Part shown: piece after piece, positions 16,564 to 23,859 of the stretch
Layout of the letters: the number at the start of each line of letters is the position of its first letter
Numbering within the stretch: position 1 is the stretch's first letter
Assembly (NCBI GenBank): GCA_052388135.1
Contig: JBQTIM010000019.1
Coordinates: forward strand, 1 to 30,135
Length of the DNA stretch: 30,135 nt
Source of the DNA: JBQTIM01 sp052388135
Lineage (GTDB): Bacteria; Elusimicrobiota; Elusimicrobia; FEN-1173
Direction of reading: 5' to 3'
Program-made: the position numbers and the translations under genes
Notes under the pieces: generated by a model
Databases searched by the model: none
What the model was told of the DNA's origin: nothing
Seen by the model: only the letters and a program-made list of their open reading frames with translations

Positions 16564-17637
16564 ATGCTGAACATGAACGACCTGCTGCTCTTGATGGTTC
16601 AGAAAAAGGCCTCCGACCTCCACCTCACCGTCGGCTCGCCGCCCGTCCTGCGGGTGGACGGCGAAATTTTTCCGACAAACTTGGAGAAACTGACGCCCGA
16701 CGTTTCCCAGCGGCTCATCTATTACCTCTTGAGCGACATGCAGAAGCAGCGCTTCGAGGAGGAGAAGGAGCTGGACATCTCTTTCGGCATCAAGGGCCTG
16801 GGCCGGGTCCGCATGAACGTGTTCCGCCAGCGCGGGAGCGTCTGCGCCGCCCTGCGGTCCATCCCCTCGCGCTTCATGACCTTCGAGGAGCTCGGCCTGC
16901 CGCCGGCCGTCCACGAGATCATGCGCATCCAATGGGGGCTCATCCTGGTGACGGGCCCCACGGGCTCGGGCAAGTCCACCACCCTGGCCAGCATGATCGA
17001 CTTCCTGAACGACACCCGGCAAAGCCACATCCTCACCATCGAGGATCCCATCGAGTATCTCCACCTCCACAAGCGGTCCATCATCAACCAGCGCGAGGTG
17101 GGGCACGACACCAACAGCTTCGTGACGGCGCTCAAATACGTCCTGCGGCAGGACCCGGACATCATCCTGGTGGGCGAGATGCGGGACCCGGAGACCATCT
17201 CGGCCGCCCTCACCATCGCCGAAACGGGCCACCTGGTCTTCGCCACCCTGCACACCAACGACGCGGCCACGTCCATCAACCGCATCCTGGACTCCTTCCC
17301 GCCGCACCAGCAGGAGCAGGTTCGGTCCCAGCTTTCCCTCACATTGCAGGCGGTCTTTTCCCAATCCCTCCTGCCCCACTCGTCGGGAGCGGGGCGCGTC
17401 CTGGCCTCGGAAGTCCTCATGGTCACGCCGGCGGTGCGGGCGCTGATCCGCGAGCGCAAAGTGGAGCAGCTTTACCTGGCCATGCAGACCGGCGCCAAAT
17501 TCGGCATGCAGACGTTGAACCAAAGCCTCCTCGACCTTTACAACAAGCGCCTCATCAGCTACGAGACCGCCCTCGGCAACTCCACGGACGCGGAGGCTCT
17601 CGAGAAGATGCTGCCCAAGGCCGCGGCCAGCTACTGA
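16564..17637 (+). CDS. pilT: Type IV pilus retraction ATPase PilT
   Basis: A 357-residue hexameric ATPase that disassembles the pilus and drives twitching motility. It opens with the PilT-type N-terminal domain (MLNMNDLLLLMVQKKASDLH, the SDLHLTVGSPP block) and has Walker A GPTGSGKST at 131-139, DPDIILVGEMRDPET as Walker B, and the histidine box TGHLVFATLHTNDA. The PilT-specific C-terminal QSLLP and RVLASEVLMVTPAVRALIRE stretches separate it from PilB; the tetracysteine is absent, as expected. A purine-rich AGGGGGAA lies 4-11 bases before ATG 16564. It is the only retraction ATPase in the window; no PilU paralogue follows. The next gene begins 5 bases after its stop. Confidence 0.97.
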   Translation: MLNMNDLLLLMVQKKASDLHLTVGSPPVLRVDGEIFPTNLEKLTPDVSQRLIYYLLSDMQKQRFEEEKELDISFGIKGLGRVRMNVFRQRGSVCAALRSIPSRFMTFEELGLPPAVHEIMRIQWGLILVTGPTGSGKSTTLASMIDFLNDTRQSHILTIEDPIEYLHLHKRSIINQREVGHDTNSFVTALKYVLRQDPDIILVGEMRDPETISAALTIAETGHLVFATLHTNDAATSINRILDSFPPHQQEQVRSQLSLTLQAVFSQSLLPHSSGAGRVLASEVLMVTPAVRALIRERKVEQLYLAMQTGAKFGMQTLNQSLLDLYNKRLISYETALGNSTDAEALEKMLPKAAASY

Positions 17638-17642
17638 CCGCC

Positions 17643-19079
17643 GTGCAGGAGCCGCGGGAGCCCGGCCAAGTCGTCCTGGACCTGGGTCTCCAGGGCCGCA
17701 AGAAAATCCTGGTGGTGGAGGACGAGAAGAACATCGCCTCCTTGATCGAAGACGTCCTCAGCGAAGAGTACGAGGTGGTTTTGGCCCACGCCGGCGACGC
17801 CGCCGTGGCCAAGGCCCAATGGAACAAGCCCGACGTCATCCTGATGGACATCATGATGCCGGGCATGAACGGCTACGAGGTGGTGCGGGCGCTGCAAGGC
17901 GACGAAAAGACGCGGGACATCCCCGTCGTCGCCATGACGGCCAAGGCCTTCGACGACTCCACCGTCAGCATGATCAAGAATGAGGCCAACGTGAAGGGCT
18001 TCCTGCGCAAGCCGTTCCAGGGGGAGGACCTGAGGAGGAAAGTGGCCCAGGCTTTGGCGGGCGAGCGGGTTTTCGAGGCCGCCCCCGCGCCGGCGACCGC
18101 GGCCCCGCCCGCCGCCGCCGCTCCGGCGGCCGTGCCGGCGTCCCATGATTTTTCACCGCCTCCGCAGTCGCGCCGCCCGGTTCCCATGGGCGGGGAGGCC
18201 TCTCACCCTCCCGCGTCCCGCGCCGGCGGCCGCCCGCTCCGGACGGTTTTGTGGACGTTCGCCGCCGCCGCGGCGGCTCTGGCCTGCGCCGAGGCGTTCC
18301 TCCGTTTCTCGGAAGGCCGAAGAAGCCGCCCCGATGCCGATCCGCCCTTGCGGCGGGCCGTCGTGGATGGATTGCCTTTTTCGCCGGCCCCCTCGTCCCT
18401 TTGGACGCGCCGAGGCGTCGAGTACAGGACCAACAGCCTGGGTCTGCGCGACCGCGAGGCGGCGATCCCCAAGCCTTCGGGAACCTACCGCCTGCTCGTT
18501 CTGGGGGGAACGGAAGTTTTCGGAGACGGCGTTCCGCAGGACGGCACCGCGGCCCGCCTTCTGGAAGCGGCCTTGAGGGACCGTCCGCCCGCCGGCTACT
18601 CCGACGCCGAAGTGTTGAACGGCGGCCTGTGGGGCTACTCGCCCGAAGATCAATGGGCCTTCTACGTGCGGGCGGAAGACGGGTTTCGGCCCGACGCCCT
18701 GGCGTGGGTCTGCCGGCCGGACGGCGCGGCGTCTTTCGATCCCGGCCGCCTGAAAACCTGGCTGGCTTTGCCTTCGTGGGCCGCCGCCTGGACGGACCGC
18801 TCGCGGGTCCTTTCCCGTATGAAACGCGCCTACTTGAAGGCGGGGGACGCCCAGGATCGGACGGTCCCGCCGGACCTATTGCCGAGAGCGCGCGCCTACG
18901 CCGCTTCGCGGGGCACGAAGCTGCACGTCTTCGTTCCGCAAAGCGAAGCGGAAACGCCGCCGGGCGCTCGCGCCCTGGATTTGGACGCTTTTTTCGACGG
19001 CGCCGCCCTGTCGGCGGAAGGCCACGCCGCGCTGGCCCGGACCATTTTTGAAACAGTCGCGGGCGACGGAGCCCGATGA
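17643..19079 (+). CDS. Response-regulator receiver fused to a membrane-anchored SGNH-like domain
   Basis: A 478-residue protein from GTG 17643. Residues 20-140 are a complete receiver domain: acidic pocket E26/D27, phospho-acceptor D69 in LMDIMMPGMNG, T99 and K123. An Ala/Pro-rich linker (145-200) leads to one membrane helix (about 201-219), then an SGNH-hydrolase-like domain with NSLGLRDRE (264-272) and LNGGLWGYSPEDQ. The receiver would be cytoplasmic and the SGNH part periplasmic. Key SGNH residues are missing: the GDS position reads G288-G289-T290, and DGxH reads D452-G-A-A455, although the following GH (460-461) is kept. It is probably catalytically dead or altered. The frame is continuous; an internal ATG at 18186 could start the second half separately but lacks a ribosome binding site. 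Its place between pilT and pilC suggests a pilus regulator or structural part. Confidence 0.82.
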   Translation: MQEPREPGQVVLDLGLQGRKKILVVEDEKNIASLIEDVLSEEYEVVLAHAGDAAVAKAQWNKPDVILMDIMMPGMNGYEVVRALQGDEKTRDIPVVAMTAKAFDDSTVSMIKNEANVKGFLRKPFQGEDLRRKVAQALAGERVFEAAPAPATAAPPAAAAPAAVPASHDFSPPPQSRRPVPMGGEASHPPASRAGGRPLRTVLWTFAAAAAALACAEAFLRFSEGRRSRPDADPPLRRAVVDGLPFSPAPSSLWTRRGVEYRTNSLGLRDREAAIPKPSGTYRLLVLGGTEVFGDGVPQDGTAARLLEAALRDRPPAGYSDAEVLNGGLWGYSPEDQWAFYVRAEDGFRPDALAWVCRPDGAASFDPGRLKTWLALPSWAAAWTDRSRVLSRMKRAYLKAGDAQDRTVPPDLLPRARAYAASRGTKLHVFVPQSEAETPPGARALDLDAFFDGAALSAEGHAALARTIFETVAGDGAR

Positions 19080-19119
19080 CGAAGGAAATCGCCGCCGGCC
19101 CGAGACCGGCTCATTTTAG

Positions 19120-19280
19120 AAGTCATCCGGAAACCTATCGTCGAGGAAGAGACCGATTTTTCCGCGCCGAGGCGAGGCTCGAGAAGGGCGCAGGCCCTCT
19201 GCGGCCTGTAACCGACGAGCAACGAAGCCGCAGGCCGGAAAAATCGGAATCGCTTCCGACGAGAGGTTTTCGGATGACTT
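19120..19280. repeat. 161-bp palindromic element before pilC
   Basis: Bases 19120-19164 and 19236-19280 form an inverted repeat matching at about 36 of 45 positions. The outer ends (AAGTCATCCG) and the inner ends (CCGATTTTTCCG) are exact, and most mismatches sit in one 9-base block. The 71-base centre holds further GC-rich partial repeats (GCAGGCC, GCCTGT, GCCGCAGGCC). It fills most of the 225-base gap between the fusion gene and pilC. It may be a small non-autonomous mobile element (MITE-like) or a structured leader; no coding sequence is evident in it. Confidence 0.75.
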
Positions 19281-19304
19281 GTAGGATCGTTCCCAGGAGG
19301 AACC

Positions 19305-20531
19305 ATGCCCGAATTCGCCTATAAAGCCCGCACCCCCGCGGGAACCATCACGCAAGGAGTGTTCGAGGCTCCCGACCAGCGCACGGCCCTGGACCGCCTT
19401 CGCGCCCAGAAGCTCATCATCACTGAAATCAATGAGAGCGTCCCCGGGCTTTTGGAAGCCCTGCAAAAGTACAACCCTCTCAAACCCACCGTGGGCAACC
19501 GCGACATCGTTCTCTTTTCCCGCCAGTTGTCCACCCTCGTCTCGGCCGGCGTCGCGCTGGTGAACGGCCTGAACATCCTTTTGGAGCAAATCGAGAGCCC
19601 GCCTTTCAGGGTCGTGGTGACCAAGGTGAAGGAGGACATCGAAGCCGGCTTCTCCATCGCCGACGCGCTCAAGAAGCACCCGGACGTGTTCACCGAGCTC
19701 TACGTGGCCATGATCAAGGCCGGCGAGGTGGGCGGCATTTTGGACACGATTTTGGAGCGCTTGTCGGGATACCTGGAATCCGCCGAGGAGCTGCGGCGCA
19801 AGGTCAAAGGCGCCATGATGTATCCCGCCGTGGTCTGCACCATCGCCGGCGCCGTCACGATCTTTCTCCTGGTGGGCGTCATCCCCACGTTTAAGGAAAT
19901 CTTCGCGGGTTTCGGCGCGGAGCTGCCTCTGCCCACCCGCATCGTCATCGGCATCTCCGAGTTCCTGCAGGAGAAATGGTACATCTGCCTGGGCGTTCCC
20001 GTCGGGTTGTTCTTCCTCGGCAAGCGATGGATCAAGACCGAGTCCGGCCGGAAAATATTCGACACGCAGGTCCTCAAAATGCCCCTCTTCGGAGCCCTTT
20101 TAAAGAAGGTGGCCGTGTCCAAGTTCACCCGCACATTGGGAACGCTGGTCAAATCCGGCGTGCCTATTTTGCAGGCCCTGGAAACGGTGGCCCGGACCGC
20201 CGGCAACAAGGTCATCGAAGAGGCCATCATGAACGCCCGCGAATCCATCCGCGAGGGCGAGCGCATCTCGGACCCCCTCAAGAAATCGGGCGTTTTCCCG
20301 CCCATGGTGGTCCAAATGATCGCCGTGGGCGAGGAAACCGGCAACCTGGACTCCATGCTCACCAAAATCGCCGATTTTTACGATCAGGAGGTGGACGCCG
20401 CCGTCAAGGGCCTCACCTCCATGATCGAGCCCATCGTCATCGTCTTCATGGGCATCGTCATCGGCGGCATCGTCATCGCCATGTTCATCCCCATGTTCGA
20501 ACTGGGCCAATTGGCCGGAAAACAGGCCTGA
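19305..20531 (+). CDS. pilC: Type IV pilus inner-membrane platform protein PilC
   Basis: A 408-residue GspF/PilC-family protein, the usual length. It sits in the inner membrane and couples PilB and PilT to pilin addition and removal. The start has a strong AGGAGG four bases upstream of ATG 19305. The N-terminal MPEFAYKARTPAGTITQGV is typical. There are two repeated GspF domains: the first begins FSRQLSTLVSAGVALVNGL, the second FTRTLGTLVKSGVPILQAL. Membrane helices lie after the first domain (VCTIAGAVTIFLLVGVIPT, then WYICLGVPVGLFFLG) and at the end (IEPIVIVFMGIVIGGIVIA). It is separated from the upstream genes by the palindromic element and may have its own expression level. Confidence 0.97.
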   Translation: MPEFAYKARTPAGTITQGVFEAPDQRTALDRLRAQKLIITEINESVPGLLEALQKYNPLKPTVGNRDIVLFSRQLSTLVSAGVALVNGLNILLEQIESPPFRVVVTKVKEDIEAGFSIADALKKHPDVFTELYVAMIKAGEVGGILDTILERLSGYLESAEELRRKVKGAMMYPAVVCTIAGAVTIFLLVGVIPTFKEIFAGFGAELPLPTRIVIGISEFLQEKWYICLGVPVGLFFLGKRWIKTESGRKIFDTQVLKMPLFGALLKKVAVSKFTRTLGTLVKSGVPILQALETVARTAGNKVIEEAIMNARESIREGERISDPLKKSGVFPPMVVQMIAVGEETGNLDSMLTKIADFYDQEVDAAVKGLTSMIEPIVIVFMGIVIGGIVIAMFIPMFELGQLAGKQA

Positions 20532-20546
20532 GGCGCCTCTTTTCCC

Positions 20547-20575
20547 TTGCGGCGCGGCGCGCCGGCGTGTATACT
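20547..20575 (+). promoter_or_regulatory. Candidate sigma-70-type promoter of the first pilin gene
   Basis: TTGCGG (20547-20552) and TATACT (20570-20575) are 17 bases apart, just after the pilC stop. TATACT matches the -10 consensus at five of six positions; the -35 box is weaker. Transcription would begin near 20582, giving an untranslated leader of about 80 bases before the pilin ATG. Separate promotion of a pilin gene within a pilus locus fits its need for high expression. Confidence 0.5.
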
Positions 20576-20600
20576 TAGAGCGCTTGTGGGGGTTGTTTCG

Positions 20601-20625
20601 GGCCCCGAGACCTGAGGGCCTTTTT
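20601..20625 (+). terminator. Short terminator-like hairpin in the pilin leader
   Basis: GGCCC (20601-20605) can pair with GGGCC (20616-20620), and five T follow at once (20621-20625). The stem is short but all G-C. It lies downstream of the candidate promoter and upstream of the pilin start, so it would act as an attenuator or as a partial stop for transcripts coming from pilC. The shortness of the stem limits confidence. Confidence 0.4.
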
Positions 20626-20661
20626 GGAATCTGTTGGCACATCTTTAAGGGGGTGAGGCAA

Positions 20662-21099
20662 ATGTTAAAAAACTACAAACAGGCGGACAAGGGGTTCACG
20701 CTCATCGAGCTGATGATCGTGGTTGCTATCATAGGTATCCTGGCGGCCATCGCCATCCCTAAGTTCGCCGACCTGGTGACGAAGTCCAAGGAAAGCTCGG
20801 TGAAGGGAAGCCTGGGGTCCGTCCGAAGCGCCGTCAGCATCTACTACTCCGACACGGAGGGCGTCTTCCCGGACAACTCGGGATCGGGCCTGCTGCAGGC
20901 CATGACGAACGGCTCCAAGTACCTGCAGGAGATCCCGTTCATCAGCATTCCCAAGCCCGGCTTGCACGGTTCCACCAACGGCATCGTCAACACGCTGGGA
21001 GACACCGGCGAGTGGTCCTACGAGTCCAACACGGACGGCCATGTCGTCGTGTCCTGCACCCATACGGACAGCAAGAGCTCCACTTGGAGCACTTGGTAG
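20662..21099 (+). CDS. pilA: Type IV major pilin-like protein 1
   Basis: A 145-residue prepilin. The leader MLKNYKQADKG ends in glycine 11, and cleavage before F12 by PilD would give a 134-residue subunit with the conserved glutamate at mature position 5 (FTLIE) and the long hydrophobic helix. The mature part continues KFADLVTKSKE and SVRSAVSIYYSDTEGVFP, a block I associate with Elusimicrobiota-type pilins. There is a single cysteine near the end (VVVSCTHTD), so the usual C-terminal disulphide loop cannot form within the subunit. The tail is KSSTWSTW. The start at ATG 20662 follows a purine-rich AAGGGGGTGAGGCA; the frame is open further upstream but the leader fits this ATG. It is about four-fifths identical to the next gene. 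Confidence 0.96.
   Translation: MLKNYKQADKGFTLIELMIVVAIIGILAAIAIPKFADLVTKSKESSVKGSLGSVRSAVSIYYSDTEGVFPDNSGSGLLQAMTNGSKYLQEIPFISIPKPGLHGSTNGIVNTLGDTGEWSYESNTDGHVVVSCTHTDSKSSTWSTW
20689..20777 (+). repeat. 89-bp direct repeat, copy 1 (inside the first pilin gene)
   Basis: This stretch is identical base for base to 21174-21262 in the second pilin gene. It covers the end of the leader and the hydrophobic helix. Flanking coding sequence differs at synonymous positions, so the identity is sharper than protein conservation alone requires. Confidence 0.95.
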
Positions 21100-21130
21100 G
21101 AAGCCGCAGCCTCTAGAACTCGGCTATTTC

Positions 21131-21144
21131 AAAGGAGGTGATCC
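21131..21144 (+). promoter_or_regulatory. Full-length Shine-Dalgarno of the second pilin
   Basis: AAAGGAGGTGATCC is complementary over all 14 bases to the usual 3' end of bacterial 16S rRNA (GGATCACCTCCTTT). AGGAGG ends 8 bases before ATG 21147, the ideal distance. This fixes the start at 21147 rather than at the in-frame GTG 21138, which lies inside the site itself. It implies very strong translation initiation. Confidence 0.85.
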
Positions 21145-21146
21145 AC

Positions 21147-21584
21147 ATGAAGAAGCATAAGATTCGGCATACGAAGGGGTTCACGCTCATCGAGCTGATG
21201 ATCGTGGTTGCTATCATAGGTATCCTGGCGGCCATCGCCATCCCTAAGTTCGCCGACCTGGTCACAAAGTCCAAAGAAGCGGCCGTGAAAGGAAGCCTCG
21301 GTTCGGTCCGGAGCGCCGTCAGCATCTATTACTCCGACTCGGAAGGGGTGTTCCCGAACAACTCGGTGGCAGGTTTCAGGGAGGCCTTGACGAACGGAAC
21401 CAAGTACCTTCAGCAACTTCCGTTCATCAGCATCCCGAAACCCGGCAACCACGGCGCCACCAACGGCGTCGTTACAGTGCTGGGGGACACGGGCGCGTGG
21501 GCGTACGTCTCCAACACGGACGGCCACGTGTTCATCAACTGCACGCACACCGACACCAAGAGCTCCACCTGGAGCACCTGGTAG
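21147..21584 (+). CDS. pilA: Type IV major pilin-like protein 2
   Basis: A 145-residue prepilin of the same length as its neighbour. The leader is MKKHKIRHTKG, with cleavage after G11 before FTLIE. The helix, the SVRSAVSIYYSDSEGVFP block and the tail CTHTDTKSSTWSTW are shared with the first pilin; differences cluster in the middle (VAGFREALTNG, then NHGATNGVVTVLGDTGAWAY) and would lie on the pilus surface. There is again only one cysteine. Its ribosome binding site is far stronger than that of the first copy and a strong terminator follows, so this copy is probably the main subunit. The two genes are 47 bases apart and likely co-transcribed. Confidence 0.96.
   Translation: MKKHKIRHTKGFTLIELMIVVAIIGILAAIAIPKFADLVTKSKEAAVKGSLGSVRSAVSIYYSDSEGVFPNNSVAGFREALTNGTKYLQQLPFISIPKPGNHGATNGVVTVLGDTGAWAYVSNTDGHVFINCTHTDTKSSTWSTW
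21174..21262 (+). repeat. 89-bp direct repeat, copy 2 (inside the second pilin gene)
   Basis: Identical to 20689-20777. See that copy for extent; the identity stops at the codon for Val after GACCTGGT, where the third base changes from G to C. Confidence 0.95.
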
Positions 21585-21612
21585 GCCGTTAAAGACCAAG
21601 ACGTTTCCATCG

Positions 21613-21653
21613 CAGGAGGAGGCGGCTCTCCAGCCGCCTCCTCCTGTTCGTTT
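21613..21653 (+). terminator. Strong intrinsic terminator after the pilin pair
   Basis: Bases 21613-21627 pair perfectly with 21632-21646 (15 base pairs, CAGGAGGAGGCGGCT against its complement) around a four-base loop, CTCC. A T-rich tail, TTCGTTT, follows. It lies 28 bases after the second pilin stop and ends the pilin transcript before pilD. Confidence 0.88.
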
Positions 21654-21702
21654 CCGCCGCCGGCCGGCTTTCATCGGGGAGGAGCTTGGTTGTAAGGTGT
21701 CT

Positions 21703-22503
21703 ATGGACGTCTCTCATTTCGTTTACCTTTTCGCAGCCGTTTGCGCCCTGATTCTGGGGAGTTTCGCCACGGTCTGCGTCCACCGCATTCCCCGCGGGCA
21801 GTCCATCGTCAGGCCGGCGTCCCGTTGTCCGCATTGCGGCAAACCCATTCGCTGGCGGCACAACATCCCGGTTTTCGGCTTTATCTTTTTAGGCGGCCGC
21901 TGTTTTTCCTGCCGGCGGCCCATCCCGTGGCGCTATCCCGCCATGGAAGCGCTCCTGGTGGCCTTGTTCGCGGCCCTGGTGTGGCGTTACAGCAATCAAC
22001 CCGTCATGTGGGCCCTGGGGGCCTTCTTGACCTGGTACCTCCTGGTTATTTCCGTCATTGATCTGGAACTGAAGATCATCCCGGACGTGCTCTCGCTGAG
22101 CTTGCTGGCGGCCGGTCTGGCGGCGTCGCCGTTCAATCCCCTTTTGGGGTACGGGTTCGGGGCGCGGGCCGCGGAAGGTCTCCTGGGGGCGCTTTTCGGT
22201 TTTTCCATCATGGTGGCCATTGCGTTGGGCGGCAAGGCGATCTGGAAACGCGACGCCCTGGGGGGCGGCGACGTGAAGCTGATGGCTGCCTTGGGGGCTT
22301 TTTTGGGATGGCAGGGGGTCATAGCCACTCTCTTCCTGGGATCGCTGGCGGGAACCCTCTGGGCCGGCTCTCTCCTGGTCATGAAGAAGATTCAACGGGG
22401 ATCCTATATCCCTTTCGGGCCGTTCTTGGCCCTCGGCGCGTTGATATTCTGGTTTTGCGGACGCGATCTCCGCCATTGGTGGCCTTCCTTTGGAGCGAAT
22501 TGA
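21703..22503 (+). CDS. pilD: Prepilin peptidase / N-methyltransferase PilD
   Basis: A 266-residue inner-membrane aspartic protease (family A24) that cleaves the prepilin leader after glycine and methylates the new N-terminal phenylalanine. The N-terminal A24_N domain has the zinc-binding cysteines C42-x2-C45 and C67-x2-C70. The catalytic aspartates are D120 in VIDLELKIIPD and D190 in GGGDVKLM. About eight hydrophobic helices are visible. Its substrates are the two pilins directly upstream. The start ATG 21703 has AAGGTG three bases upstream; GTG 21697 is an alternative with a GGGAGGAG at greater distance. It lies after the pilin terminator, so it must rely on read-through or on a promoter not recognised here. 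Confidence 0.96.
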   Translation: MDVSHFVYLFAAVCALILGSFATVCVHRIPRGQSIVRPASRCPHCGKPIRWRHNIPVFGFIFLGGRCFSCRRPIPWRYPAMEALLVALFAALVWRYSNQPVMWALGAFLTWYLLVISVIDLELKIIPDVLSLSLLAAGLAASPFNPLLGYGFGARAAEGLLGALFGFSIMVAIALGGKAIWKRDALGGGDVKLMAALGAFLGWQGVIATLFLGSLAGTLWAGSLLVMKKIQRGSYIPFGPFLALGALIFWFCGRDLRHWWPSFGAN

Positions 22504-22530
22504 GGAAAACGGCGGGGGCCGAAATATCCC

Positions 22531-22558
22531 TTGACAAAATCGAACTGTAACCTATAAT
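22531..22558 (+). promoter_or_regulatory. Consensus sigma-70-type promoter upstream of pilM
   Basis: TTGACA (22531-22536) and TATAAT (22553-22558) both match the consensus at all six positions, with a 16-base spacer. The region is AT-rich in a GC-rich neighbourhood. Transcription would start near 22565. It is the clearest promoter in the window and would drive pilM-N-O-P-Q. Confidence 0.88.
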
Positions 22559-22582
22559 TACAATGCTTTTGGTTCGCATTGA

Positions 22583-22626
22583 AAACGCCGAGTGAACCCT
22601 TCCTCCGGAAGGGGAACTCGGCGTTT
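22583..22626 (+). promoter_or_regulatory. Stable two-part hairpin in the pilM leader
   Basis: AAACGCCGAGT (22583-22593) pairs exactly with ACTCGGCGTTT (22616-22626). Inside it CCCTTCC pairs with GGAAGGG around TCC. The hairpin begins about 18 bases after the expected transcription start. Its trailing T run is only three bases and is part of the stem, so it is a poor terminator. A structured 5' leader, an attenuator or a short stable RNA of about 60-65 bases are all possible. Confidence 0.7.
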
Positions 22627-22691
22627 GCGTGAAGAAAAAGAAGCTTTGAGGCTCTTTCCGTCGGACAGGACGGGGGCCGCGAAGGGAATTC

Positions 22692-23816
22692 ATGGCTGGA
22701 AGCGCCGTTAAAAAGCTGAACCCCCTGCAGATGTTCAAGTCCACGGACGCCCTGGGCGTGGACTTGGGGTCCACCTCCATCAAGATCGTCCAGATCAAGG
22801 GCCCCCCGGGCAAGCGCAGCCTGATCCGGTGGGCCTACCTGCCGCTCCCCAACGCGTCCCCCGAAGTGCCCGGCCCCGACCGGAAGACCCAGGCCGTCAA
22901 GCTGCTCCAAGATTTCATGGGAAAGCAAAAGAAGAACTCGGTGAAGGCCGCCGTTTTCTCCGTCTCCGGAAACTCGGTCATCGTTCGCTACGTGAAGTTC
23001 CCCAAAATGTCCAAGGACGACCTGGCCAAGACCATTCAATTTGAAGCCGAGCCCTACATCCCTTTCGCCATCGCCGAGGTCAACATCGGGTTCCACGTCC
23101 TGGGCGATTTGGTGGAAGAGGGGCAGAAGAAGATGGAAACCGTTCTGGTGGCCGCCAAAAAGGAGCTGATCAGCGGGCGCCTGGACGTCATCAAGCAGGC
23201 CGGCTTGACCCCATCGGTCATAGACGTGGACGCTTTCGCCCTCGAGAACGCCTACGAAACCAACCGCGCGCCCAACTCCAACGAGACGGTCATGCTGGTG
23301 CACATCGGCGCGGCCGTCACCACCATGACCATCGTTGAGAACGGCGTCTCCAAGGTGGTCCGCGACGTTTTCATCGCCGGCAACACGCTCACCAAGGCGC
23401 TTCAGCGCAACTTTCAGAGCGATCCGAAGCAGGCCGAAGAGATGAAGGGAAAGGCCACGCTTCTCATCACACCCGAAGAGAGGGAGAAGGCCGTGGCGGC
23501 CGATCAGAAGGAAGCCCTTCAAGTTTCGACGGTCATGCTGCCCGTGGTGAAGGACTTGCTGGCCGAGGTTCAGAGGTCCCTGGATTTCTACCTGTCCCAG
23601 GGGGCGGACCGTCAGGTGGCCCGCGTGCTTTTGTCCGGCGGCACCAGCCGGCTCGGCAACTTGGTGGCCTATTTCAGCCAGGAGCTGCGGCTGCCCGTGG
23701 AGATTTTCGATCCCTTCGCCCGCGTGGAGGGCGCCAAGGGAATTTCGCCGGAAATGAGGCCCTTGTTCGCCGTCGCCGTGGGGCTGGCCTTGCGGCGGGA
23801 CGGAGACGCGGGATGA
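22692..23816 (+). CDS. pilM: Type IV pilus assembly protein PilM
   Basis: A 374-residue actin/FtsA-like cytoplasmic protein that binds ATP and the N-terminal tail of PilN, starting the PilM-N-O-P alignment complex. The first phosphate-binding motif is ALGVDLGSTSIKIVQI (about residues 20-35), and the adenosine motif is LLSGGTSRLGN near residue 320. QFEAEPYIPF, in the middle part, is a family hallmark. GAAGGGA lies about seven bases before ATG 22692. It is the first gene of the pilM-Q operon, driven by the consensus promoter about 130 bases upstream. Its stop is 43 bases before pilN. Confidence 0.96.
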   Translation: MAGSAVKKLNPLQMFKSTDALGVDLGSTSIKIVQIKGPPGKRSLIRWAYLPLPNASPEVPGPDRKTQAVKLLQDFMGKQKKNSVKAAVFSVSGNSVIVRYVKFPKMSKDDLAKTIQFEAEPYIPFAIAEVNIGFHVLGDLVEEGQKKMETVLVAAKKELISGRLDVIKQAGLTPSVIDVDAFALENAYETNRAPNSNETVMLVHIGAAVTTMTIVENGVSKVVRDVFIAGNTLTKALQRNFQSDPKQAEEMKGKATLLITPEEREKAVAADQKEALQVSTVMLPVVKDLLAEVQRSLDFYLSQGADRQVARVLLSGGTSRLGNLVAYFSQELRLPVEIFDPFARVEGAKGISPEMRPLFAVAVGLALRRDGDAG

Positions 23817-23859
23817 AGAGTTTGTCTCGAAGCGGGGCCTTGCCCGGTTCCCTTCCGTC

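Noticed and set aside
14916..16574. Minus-strand open frame of 552 codons opposite pilB
   Set aside because: Antisense shadow of a clear PilB with Walker A, Walker B and tetracysteine.
19076..19324. Small plus-strand frame (82 codons) between the fusion gene and pilC
   Set aside because: It runs through the palindromic element, has an Arg-rich composition and overlaps the pilC ribosome binding site and start.
20635..20650. TGGCAC resembling a sigma-54 -24 box before the first pilin
   Set aside because: No TTGC at the -12 position, and only 22 bases remain to the pilin ATG.
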